DNA of 7,985 nt. Source: Phycisphaerales bacterium UBA1926. Lineage in GTDB: Bacteria > Planctomycetota > Phycisphaerae > Phycisphaerales > UBA1924. The position numbers and the translations under genes were made by a program. Shown one piece after another: positions 1 through 5,563 of the stretch. The stretch's first letter is position 1, and each line of letters starts with the position of its first letter. Below the pieces are notes generated by a model that saw only the letters and a list, made by a program, of their open reading frames with translations, did no database searches and was not told where the DNA came from. The stretch is taken from assembly GCA_002337215.1 (NCBI GenBank), contig DDFO01000020.1, positions 2,349 to 10,333 of the forward strand. Reading direction: 5' to 3'.

Positions 1-1376
1 CGGGGGCCGCGCCATGGGCACGGTCGGCGGTGATCCTCGCGCCGTTCCTCGCGATCGCGGTCGCCGCGTGGGCGGGGAATCACCTCTGTATCCGTGCGAT
101 CGACCGGCGCGGCCGGGTCGGTGCGGTCCGATGGTCGTCGCGCGTGATCCTGCTGGCGCGCACGGCCTCGCTCGGCTGGCACATGGTCTCGGTCTTCGCG
201 TTGGGCCTGCTCGGGCTCGTCCGCACGCTCACGGGCGATCTCGTGCTCGTCGATGAACTCATCGCGTCGGCCCCGGCGTTCGGCGTGCTGCTCTGGACCT
301 ACAGACTGGCTCACCCGATCGAGCGGCGCATCCGCGACGCGATGATGATCCGCACGCTCGACGAGGGACGCCCGGTCTACGCGTTCCCGACACCCTGGCG
401 CTACGTGCTCGGCGCGGCGCGGAACAGCCTGGCGATCATGTTCGTGCCGCTCGTGCTGATCCTCGGCTGGTCGGACCTGCTCGATCGCGCGGTCCCGCAC
501 ATCGCGTGGCCCGGCTGGCTCCCCGAAGCCGGGCGCTCCGGTGCGCCCGCCGCGATCCGTCTCGCAGGCTCGATCGCGATCTTCGCGCTCGTGCCTCCGG
601 TCATGACGCGGGTCTGGGATACCGTCCCGATTCCGCCCGGCGAGCTCCGCACGGGTCTGGAAACACTCGCGCGTGCGCACAGGATCCGCCTCCGCCGTTT
701 CCTGATCTGGCGCACAGGAGGGTCCATGCTCAACGGCGCGGTCATCGGGCTCGTTCCCTGGCTCCGCTACATCGTGCTCACCGACGCGCTGCTCGAGAAC
801 CTGTCCGAGCCCGAGGTCGATGCGGTCGCGGCGCACGAGGTCGCCCACGTGCGCAAGCACCACATGCTCTGGCTCGCCGCCGCCGTGCTCGGATCGGCGC
901 TGCTGGTGGGCGAGGGCGCGGCGCTCGGATTCATGCGCGCCGGGTGGTCGGACGACGCGACGGCCTGGTCGTCGGCGGGGGTCTCGCTCGTCGCGGTCGT
1001 GCTCGTGCTCGGGATCGTCAGCCGGCGGTTCGAGTGGCAGGCCGACGCCTTCGCGGCGCGGCATCTGAGCGAATCGGCGGGGGGGACAGGCGAGGACGCG
1101 AATGTGATCACGGTCACCGGCGCCCACGCGATGTCCGCGGCGCTGGGGCGAGTCGCACGGCTCAACGGGATGCCGGAAACGCGATTCACGTGGCGCCACG
1201 GGTCCATCGCCACCCGGCGGAGGCGGCTCGCGCGGCTCGTGGGCACCAGGGCGGACCGGATGCCGATCGACGGGCGGGTCCTCGTCGTCAAGTTCTGCAC
1301 GCTGCTCGGGCTCGGGGCGGGCCTCTGGCTGCTGATCGCCGGCTTCGCGGGCGTGTGGCCCTATCTCGAAGGGTGA
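1..1376 (+). CDS. M48 family membrane zinc metalloprotease (5' end probably outside window)
   Basis: Membrane-embedded zinc endopeptidase related to the HtpX/Ste24 (M48) group, which cleaves membrane or lipid-modified proteins. The frame is open to the left edge (first whole codon at 3). A GTG at 30 would give 448 residues but has no clear ribosome binding site, so the true start may lie upstream; numbering below uses GTG 30. The zinc motif HEVAH is at residues 269-273, inside the typical sequence EVDAVAAHEVAH. The third ligand Glu335 sits in FEWQAD, the M48 ExxxD signature with Asp339. A downstream RHGSIATRRRRL segment (389-400) matches the family's C-terminal HPS...R-L region. Hydrophobic stretches, likely membrane segments, lie near 1-16, 46-64, 132-150, 176-192, 281-300, 315-330 and 421-444. 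This arrangement is closer to the multi-pass Ste24-like proteins than to short HtpX. The substrate is unknown. Family call is firm; start and substrate are not. Confidence 0.9.
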   Translation, partial: GAAPWARSAVILAPFLAIAVAAWAGNHLCIRAIDRRGRVGAVRWSSRVILLARTASLGWHMVSVFALGLLGLVRTLTGDLVLVDELIASAPAFGVLLWTYRLAHPIERRIRDAMMIRTLDEGRPVYAFPTPWRYVLGAARNSLAIMFVPLVLILGWSDLLDRAVPHIAWPGWLPEAGRSGAPAAIRLAGSIAIFALVPPVMTRVWDTVPIPPGELRTGLETLARAHRIRLRRFLIWRTGGSMLNGAVIGLVPWLRYIVLTDALLENLSEPEVDAVAAHEVAHVRKHHMLWLAAAVLGSALLVGEGAALGFMRAGWSDDATAWSSAGVSLVAVVLVLGIVSRRFEWQADAFAARHLSESAGGTGEDANVITVTGAHAMSAALGRVARLNGMPETRFTWRHGSIATRRRRLARLVGTRADRMPIDGRVLVVKFCTLLGLGAGLWLLIAGFAGVWPYLEG

Positions 1377-1385
1377 CGTCGGCGG

Positions 1386-1414
1386 CTGACGCGGCGGGCC
1401 GCCCGCGCTAGGCT
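1386..1414 (+). promoter_or_regulatory. Candidate promoter, probably giving a leaderless mRNA for the M20 peptidase
   Basis: CTGACG (1386-1391) and TAGGCT (1409-1414) are separated by exactly 17 nt and resemble a -35/-10 pair (4 of 6 matches to TTGACA; TAnnnT form of the -10). The -10 ends only five bases before the GTG at 1420, and no purine-rich ribosome binding site precedes that GTG. A start point about six or seven bases after the -10 would fall on or next to the start codon. Read from pattern only. Confidence 0.45.
1394..1406. other. Small GC hairpin between genes 1 and 2
   Basis: GCGGG (1394-1398) pairs with CCCGC (1402-1406) around a three-base CCG loop. It lies 18 nt after the stop of the M48 gene and inside the spacer of the candidate promoter. 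No T run follows, so it is not a standard Rho-independent terminator, and such short GC stems occur often by chance in DNA of this composition. Confidence 0.2.
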
Positions 1415-1419
1415 CGGGT

Positions 1420-2643
1420 GTGAAACTCACTGAGACAGAACAGAAAATCGTCGCCGAGGTCGCGTCCCGCGCCGACGCGTTGCTCGAGGACCTGAAGCTC
1501 CACGTGGGTCTCCCCACGGGTGGCGGCAATCAGAGCGCACTCGATGAGACGCGCGAACGGTTCACGACCCGGCTTGAGAAACTGGGCGCGCGCACGGATG
1601 TCTACCCGGGCGATGACAAACCCGAGTGGCTCCACGGCGTCGCGCCGGGCGTGGCGCCGCCCCCGACCGCCGTGTGCAGGCGTGTGCGCACGGCCCTCGA
1701 CGCCGAGATGCCGCGCGTGCTCATCGCCGGCCACCTTGACACCGTGCATGACCCCGAGGGTGACTTCCGTGAACTCTCGATTGCATCGGACGGGAAGACC
1801 GCGATCGGCCCGGGCTGCGTGGATATGAAGGGCGGGCTGGTCATCGCGGTCGCGGCGCTCGAGGCCCTCGAGGCGGTGGGGGCGGATTCGGCCTGGACGT
1901 TCTATCTCAACAGCGATGAGGAGACAGGGACCTATCACTCGTCGGCGCGGCTCCGGGCCGAGGCGCAGAAGCACGAGTATGGGATCGCGCTCGAGCCTGC
2001 GCTCCCGGGGGGCGAGCTCGCGATCGAGCGGATGGGCGCCGGGCAGTTCATGATCGAGACGACGGGGCGGAGCGCCCACGTCGGACGCGCGTTCACCGAC
2101 GGCATCAGCGCCGTCACCAAGCTCGCCGAGTGCCTGGTGAAGATCGCGGAGATGCCCGACCCCGAGCGTGGGCTGATCCTGAACGTGGGGCCCCTCCAGG
2201 GCGGCCCCGTGGTCAACGCGGTCCCCGATCTGGCGCGGGCGTGGGGCAACGTGCGGTTCCCTTCACAGAAGGAAGGCGACGAGATCGGGGCGATGCTCGA
2301 CGAGCTCGCGACTGAGGGGGACGCCCTCCCGGGGGTGAGGGTTCTGCGGTCGTTCAACCGCCCCGCCAAGCCCCTGATCCCCGAGACCGAGGCGCTGGGT
2401 CTCAAGGCGAGGTCGGTCGCGGAGGATCTGGGGCAGTCGCTGCCCTTCAAGAGCACGGGTGGCGTGTGCGATGGCAACATCATGCAGGCCGCCGGCTTGC
2501 CCACGATCGACACGCTCGGCGTCCGCGGGGGCGGGCTGCACACCCCCGACGAATGGATCGAGCTCGACAGCCTGGTGGAGCGGTGCCAGCTGCTCGCGGT
2601 GCTCGTCCACAGGCTCTGCAACGGGTCCGGTGGTGAGGGCTGA
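1420..2643 (+). CDS. M20 family metallopeptidase, carboxypeptidase G2 / ArgE-DapE type
   Basis: A di-zinc (co-catalytic) exo- or amidohydrolase of 407 residues, cytoplasmic as no signal peptide is visible. The M20 active site is complete: metal ligand His105 in GHLDTVHD, with Asp107 of the HxD pair; bridging Asp135 in GPGCVDMKGG; general base Glu167 and ligand Glu168 in SDEETG; ligand Glu192 in LEPALPG; and the final His374 in GGGLHTPDEW. The dimerisation (lid) domain spans about 195-305 and carries SAHVGR with His near 220. The order and spacing match carboxypeptidase G2 (peptidase M20A), and the C-terminal STGGVCDGN...GLPTIDTLG...HTPDEW segment is typical of the glutamate carboxypeptidase-like branch. 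Likely substrates are small N-acyl amino acids or dipeptides; the residue specificity cannot be read. The start is a GTG without a ribosome binding site, directly behind a candidate promoter, and its first residues (MKLTETEQKI) begin an amphipathic helix as expected. It follows the M48 gene by 43 nt but probably has its own promoter. Confidence 0.93.
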   Translation: MKLTETEQKIVAEVASRADALLEDLKLHVGLPTGGGNQSALDETRERFTTRLEKLGARTDVYPGDDKPEWLHGVAPGVAPPPTAVCRRVRTALDAEMPRVLIAGHLDTVHDPEGDFRELSIASDGKTAIGPGCVDMKGGLVIAVAALEALEAVGADSAWTFYLNSDEETGTYHSSARLRAEAQKHEYGIALEPALPGGELAIERMGAGQFMIETTGRSAHVGRAFTDGISAVTKLAECLVKIAEMPDPERGLILNVGPLQGGPVVNAVPDLARAWGNVRFPSQKEGDEIGAMLDELATEGDALPGVRVLRSFNRPAKPLIPETEALGLKARSVAEDLGQSLPFKSTGGVCDGNIMQAAGLPTIDTLGVRGGGLHTPDEWIELDSLVERCQLLAVLVHRLCNGSGGEG

Positions 2644-2683
2644 GCGGCCTGTTCGCCTGCTGAGCTCCCCCACGCCGTGAAAA

Positions 2684-2701
2684 CCGAGGGTGTTTCCTCG
2701 G
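2684..2701. other. Hairpin after the M20 gene
   Basis: CCGAGG (2684-2689) pairs perfectly with CCTCGG (2696-2701) around a six-base GTGTTT loop. It is about 40 nt beyond the stop of the M20 gene. On the + strand it is followed by AAGAATG, not a T run. Read on the - strand it is followed by TTTT, but no convincing - strand gene ends here. It may be a weak transcript end or mRNA-stabilising stem; the assignment is uncertain. Confidence 0.3.
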
Positions 2702-2716
2702 AAGAATGCGATCGGA

Positions 2717-2722
2717 TACGCT
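2717..2722 (+). promoter_or_regulatory. Possible -10 element before the EF-hand gene pair
   Basis: TACGCT has the TAnnnT form seen in the better candidate before the M20 gene. The only upstream -35-like match is TTTCCT (2693-2698), 18 nt away and poor. It would give a leader of about 75-80 nt. Weak support. Confidence 0.2.
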
Positions 2723-2790
2723 GAGAACGAGTCTGCCCGGGTGGCGGTGGCGGGTTGTCGCATGCTGTACAGGGCCGGACGTGCAGGGAA

Positions 2791-2796
2791 AAGGGG
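2791..2796 (+). promoter_or_regulatory. Ribosome binding site that fixes the start of the first EF-hand gene
   Basis: AAGGGG lies seven bases before ATG 2804. In-frame GTG 2690 and ATG 2762 lack such a site, and starting from them would bury the lipoprotein signal peptide 38 or 14 residues inside the protein. This decides for ATG 2804. Confidence 0.7.
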
Positions 2797-2803
2797 TCTC
2801 GCA

Positions 2804-4159
2804 ATGGTCAATCTGCGATCTGGATTTGTCGGAACGCTCGCGATGGTGTCGGTCGCCGGTCTGTGTCTCTCGCTCCCGGCGGGATGCTCCAAAGAGGAAC
2901 CCGTCGCGGTTGAGCCTGCTGCGGGTGGAGGCGGCGCCGAGGGTATGGGCGGCGTCGCGTCGTCGACCGGGTCAGGGCTCGACGCCGAGCTGCTCGAGCG
3001 GTTGCCCTCGCTCAAGCGAGCGGAGGCCGCGCTCGACGGCGTGCCGATCGACACGCGTTCGATGAACAAGAAGAAGCTCGAAGAGGCGCGGGCCTGGATC
3101 GCGGCCAACCGTCCCGAGCTGACGGGCCGGGAGGCTGAACTCGCGGCCCAGATGCTCGCGATCCTCGATGACTTCGTGCACGCCGACGGGATGTCGGTCG
3201 CCGACATCAAGGGCGTCGCGGAGACGCAGATCGTGCAGCTCTGGGCGATGGACGCGGACGGGGACGGCGTGCTGAGCGACGACGAGGCCCGCGGCGCGAT
3301 GGACCAGATGATGGGCTTCGACGATCTGCTGCAGGACCGGTACGCCGAGGAACTCGACACCGACGGGGACGGCGTGGTGAGCGACGAGGAGCGCAACGCC
3401 ATCCAGGAGCGGATGGAGGCGAACATGATGCCGCTCGCCGAGCAGATACTCGAACGGGCCCAGCTCGCGAACTGGGACGAGGACGGGGACGGCTTCCTCA
3501 GCGACGCCGAACGCGCCGCGGGTGAGGCGACGGTCGAGATGCAGGATTTCGACGGCGACGGCGAGTACAGCGATCAGGAACGCTTCGCGTCCTACCAGTC
3601 GATGCTGATGGACATGAACAACAACCTGTTGCTGCTCGAGATGCCGGGCATGGCAGAGATGCAGCGCGAGATGCAGTCCGAGGTGATGACGCGGGCCCAG
3701 GAGATGCAGGCCTCGGTGCCCAACCAGGCCGACTACGACCTCGACGGGGACGGGCAGATGAGCGAGATCGAGCAGTCCGCGTTCGACCAGGAGATGGAGG
3801 CCTTCCGAGGGCGTCAGGCGGCCTTCCAGGCCGAGATGCAGGAGATGGGCCGGGACATGGGCTCGCGGATGGTCCAGATGCAGTTCGATTCCGCGGTCGC
3901 GGCCCTCGACAGCGACGGGGACGGCCGGCTCGCGACCGAGGAGTGGTCGGTGAGCCTCGACGGCCTGCGGAGCGAGCGGGACGCGCGGATGTTCACCTAT
4001 CTCTATGACTCGGACCGGAGCGGGGGCGTGAGCGACGCGGAGGTCGCGCGGTTCATGGACGCGTACGACAGCCAGAGCGTCTACGCCGACGCGGACATGA
4101 ACGGGACGGTGGACCAGAAGGATCTGCAATACTTCGTGGGTCTGGTCAGCCGGCAGTGA
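2804..4159 (+). CDS. Lipoprotein with eight EF-hand calcium loops and a dockerin-like C-terminal pair
   Basis: A predicted lipid-anchored, calcium-binding envelope protein of 451 residues; the cellular role is unknown. Residues 1-27 form a signal peptide (Arg5, then a hydrophobic core) ending in LSLPAG before Cys28, the expected lipidation site; Pro at -3 is unusual. A Gly/Ala-rich linker follows, then a helical region opening with LLERLPSLKR. Twelve-residue EF-hand loops start at residues 150, 185, 225, 248, 312, 369, 402 and 429. Most read DxDGDGxxSDxE, with all acidic positions filled. The last, DADMNGTVDQKD, has Asp at position 12 followed by LQYF, as in dockerins; loops seven and eight start 27 residues apart. 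Residues 279-302 and 330-361 are rich in Met, Gln and Glu (six Met each) and look like helices or a coiled coil. A paralogue follows 102 nt downstream. Multiple Ca2+ binding is strongly implied by the loops; scaffold, sensor or buffer roles are all open. No enzymatic domain is seen. Confidence 0.88.
   Translation: MVNLRSGFVGTLAMVSVAGLCLSLPAGCSKEEPVAVEPAAGGGGAEGMGGVASSTGSGLDAELLERLPSLKRAEAALDGVPIDTRSMNKKKLEEARAWIAANRPELTGREAELAAQMLAILDDFVHADGMSVADIKGVAETQIVQLWAMDADGDGVLSDDEARGAMDQMMGFDDLLQDRYAEELDTDGDGVVSDEERNAIQERMEANMMPLAEQILERAQLANWDEDGDGFLSDAERAAGEATVEMQDFDGDGEYSDQERFASYQSMLMDMNNNLLLLEMPGMAEMQREMQSEVMTRAQEMQASVPNQADYDLDGDGQMSEIEQSAFDQEMEAFRGRQAAFQAEMQEMGRDMGSRMVQMQFDSAVAALDSDGDGRLATEEWSVSLDGLRSERDARMFTYLYDSDRSGGVSDAEVARFMDAYDSQSVYADADMNGTVDQKDLQYFVGLVSRQ
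3251..4123 (+). repeat. Array of eight EF-hand loop coding repeats
   Basis: The 36-nt units start at 3251, 3356, 3476, 3545, 3737, 3908, 4007 and 4088. Units one, two, three, five and six all carry the same core GACGGGGAC, and units one and two are nearly identical over their full 36 nt. The downstream paralogue encodes the same DGD residues mostly as GACGGCGAC or GACGGAGAC. The sharing within this gene suggests local duplication or gene conversion among its loops. Confidence 0.8.
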
Positions 4160-4169
4160 TCAGGGGTCT

Positions 4170-4221
4170 GTCTTTGGGCAGGGGATTGCCCTTGGACGCT
4201 GGTTGCGCATGAGTGCCAACC
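4170..4221. other. Two adjacent hairpins between the EF-hand paralogues
   Basis: Hairpin one: GGGCA (4176-4180) pairs with TGCCC (4187-4191) around GGGGAT, with an outer GTC/GAC pairing (4170-4172 with 4195-4197) across a 3x3 internal loop. Hairpin two: GGTTG (4201-4205) pairs with CAACC (4217-4221), continued after one bulged C by GCA/TGC (4207-4209 with 4214-4216) and a TGAG loop. Neither is followed by a T run. They could attenuate or protect a shared transcript of the two paralogues. Confidence 0.4.
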
Positions 4222-4261
4222 GACACGAGATCCAGAGCGCATCGGTGATTCGAGGGGAACG

Positions 4262-5425
4262 ATGAAGGGCATGGATCACGCAAAGCGCGTGCGGGGCTAT
4301 GTCTCGGCAGCACTTTTCGGTTCTGCGGGGATGCTCACTGTCGGGTGCTCGGACTCGGGCGTGAGCGGCGCGGGCGGGGAGATCGACCCCGCGCTCATTG
4401 AACGTCTCCCGTCCCTTCAACGTGTCGCGAAGGCGATGAAGGAACCAGCCAGTGAACGGTCCGAGCATGCTCACGAGATTGACGAAGCCGCCGTCTGGAT
4501 CAGGGCGAACCGCTACAGCTTCAACGAGCGGGAGATCCGGTACCTCTCGAACCTGATCGGATTCACGGGAGCGCCGGGTGATCATCCGGCCTCGATCGCC
4601 GAAGCGCAGCGGGTGACCGACCTCGACTACATGATGCTGTGGCTCCTCGATCGAGACGGCGATCTCGAACTCAACGATGGCGAGGCGCGTGCGATGCTGG
4701 GGATTGTCGAGGAGGTGCCCTCCCTGCTCGCCGAGATCGAACCCGACGTGTGGGACGCGGACGGCGACGGGCAGATCTCGCCGGCGGACGCGGACGCCCT
4801 CTCGGAGATGAATCGCGGCGCCTGGAACGGCTTGCTGGATCAGATCGTTCAACGCGTGCAACTCGCGAGGTGGGATCTTGACCTGGACGGCGACGTCACG
4901 GAAGAAGAGATCGGGATCGTTGAGACGTCTTTGAACTACCCGGACTTCGACCGGAACGGGGAGATCTCCGACGCGGAACGCGAGCTCGGGAAGCCGCTGG
5001 TGGTCGAGGATCTGCTTATGCGGCTCTCGCTCTTAAGAGCCCCGACCTCCGAATCGCTGGAGCGAGCATTGGGGCGAGAGATCGTCAGGGTCCAGGGCGA
5101 TATCGAGAAGGCCACCAAGACACTCATGGCCCGAATGATGCAGGTGCAATTCGAGAGCGTTGCCGGCCACGTGGATGCCGACGGAGACGGCGAGCTGACC
5201 GAAGCCGAATGGGTCGCCGGGTTCGACCAGCTGAGACTTCGCCGGGATCTCCGTGTCTTCGTCTACCTCTATGACAGCGATCAGAGCGGGAGCATCTCGG
5301 ATTTTGAGGTCACGCGGTTCATGGAGGCCTACGACAGCGGGAGCATCCACGCCGACGCGGATTTGAGCGGGGCGGTCGATCAGCAAGACCTGCACCGGTT
5401 CGTCCGGCTTGTGGGCGAGATGTGA
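4262..5425 (+). CDS. Second EF-hand lipoprotein, tandem paralogue with seven calcium loops
   Basis: A 387-residue paralogue of the preceding gene; role unknown, probably the same envelope location. GAGGGG (4252-4257) lies four bases before ATG 4262. The signal peptide has basic residues (Lys8, Arg9, Arg11), a hydrophobic core, and MLTVG before the lipidation Cys29. The helical region opens with LIERLPSLQR, matching LLERLPSLKR of the neighbour. Loops start at residues 130, 165, 205, 228, 305, 338 and 365. The first, DRDGDLELNDGE, has Leu where the turn Gly belongs and may bind calcium poorly; the second ends in Asp. The neighbour's fifth loop is missing: the distance between flanking loops is 77 residues here against 121 there, and the Met/Gln-rich helices are reduced. 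The C-terminal 60 residues align without gaps to the neighbour with 38 identities by hand count, including the 27-residue spacing of the dockerin-like pair. The codons are somewhat less GC-uniform. Homology is certain; function is not. Confidence 0.88.
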   Translation: MKGMDHAKRVRGYVSAALFGSAGMLTVGCSDSGVSGAGGEIDPALIERLPSLQRVAKAMKEPASERSEHAHEIDEAAVWIRANRYSFNEREIRYLSNLIGFTGAPGDHPASIAEAQRVTDLDYMMLWLLDRDGDLELNDGEARAMLGIVEEVPSLLAEIEPDVWDADGDGQISPADADALSEMNRGAWNGLLDQIVQRVQLARWDLDLDGDVTEEEIGIVETSLNYPDFDRNGEISDAERELGKPLVVEDLLMRLSLLRAPTSESLERALGREIVRVQGDIEKATKTLMARMMQVQFESVAGHVDADGDGELTEAEWVAGFDQLRLRRDLRVFVYLYDSDQSGSISDFEVTRFMEAYDSGSIHADADLSGAVDQQDLHRFVRLVGEM

Positions 5426-5487
5426 GGGGTCGTGTTGTCCCGCTGATGGGGTCGATGGAGTCAGAGCGGCCCTGAAGTGTCGCTTTG

Positions 5488-5506
5488 GGCTCGTCTGGTG
5501 CGAGCC
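5488..5506. other. Hairpin after the second EF-hand gene
   Basis: GGCTCG (5488-5493) pairs with CGAGCC (5501-5506) around a seven-base loop, about 60 nt after the stop of the second EF-hand gene. No T run follows. It may contribute to transcript ending or stability; support is weak. The rest of the 5426-5563 gap shows only a TAGAGT (5525-5530) of -10 form without a matching -35. Confidence 0.25.
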
Positions 5507-5563
5507 GCGGGGCTGGGCGGCCGATAGAGTTGTGGAGACCCACGCTCCTGAAAGGACCGCCCG

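Noticed and set aside
506..1411. + strand open frame of 301 codons overlapping the M48 gene
   Set aside because: Arg/Ala-rich product from the wrong frame of a gene with an intact zinc motif; no domain visible.
1408..2079. - strand open frame of 223 codons opposite the M20 gene
   Set aside because: Lies opposite the metal-ligand region of the M20 peptidase and shows no domain; stop-free by composition.
2684..2701. Standard Rho-independent terminator for the M20 gene
   Set aside because: The stem is perfect but is followed by AAGAATG on the + strand; the T run exists only for - strand reading, where no gene ends. Kept only as a hairpin.
2690..2803. Longer N-terminus for the first EF-hand protein from GTG 2690 or ATG 2762
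   Set aside because: GTG 2690 lies in the loop of a hairpin and has no ribosome binding site; either start would place the lipoprotein signal peptide inside the protein. ATG 2804 has AAGGGG at seven bases.
2263..3426. - strand open frame of 387 codons across the M20/EF-hand junction
   Set aside because: Ser/Ala/Pro-rich low complexity typical of a shadow frame in GC-rich DNA, opposite two genes with clear domains.
3251..4123. RTX-type calcium repeats or a CRISPR-like array as explanation of the repeats
   Set aside because: RTX repeats read GGxGxDxxx, which is not seen; the units are in-frame EF-hand loops with irregular spacing and no identical repeat-spacer structure.
2972..4129. Long - strand open frame of 385 codons opposite the first EF-hand gene
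   Set aside because: Its product is a monotonous Val/His/Leu/Arg repeat that simply mirrors the reverse complement of the Asp/Gly loop codons; no domain, no ribosome binding site. A GC-rich shadow frame.
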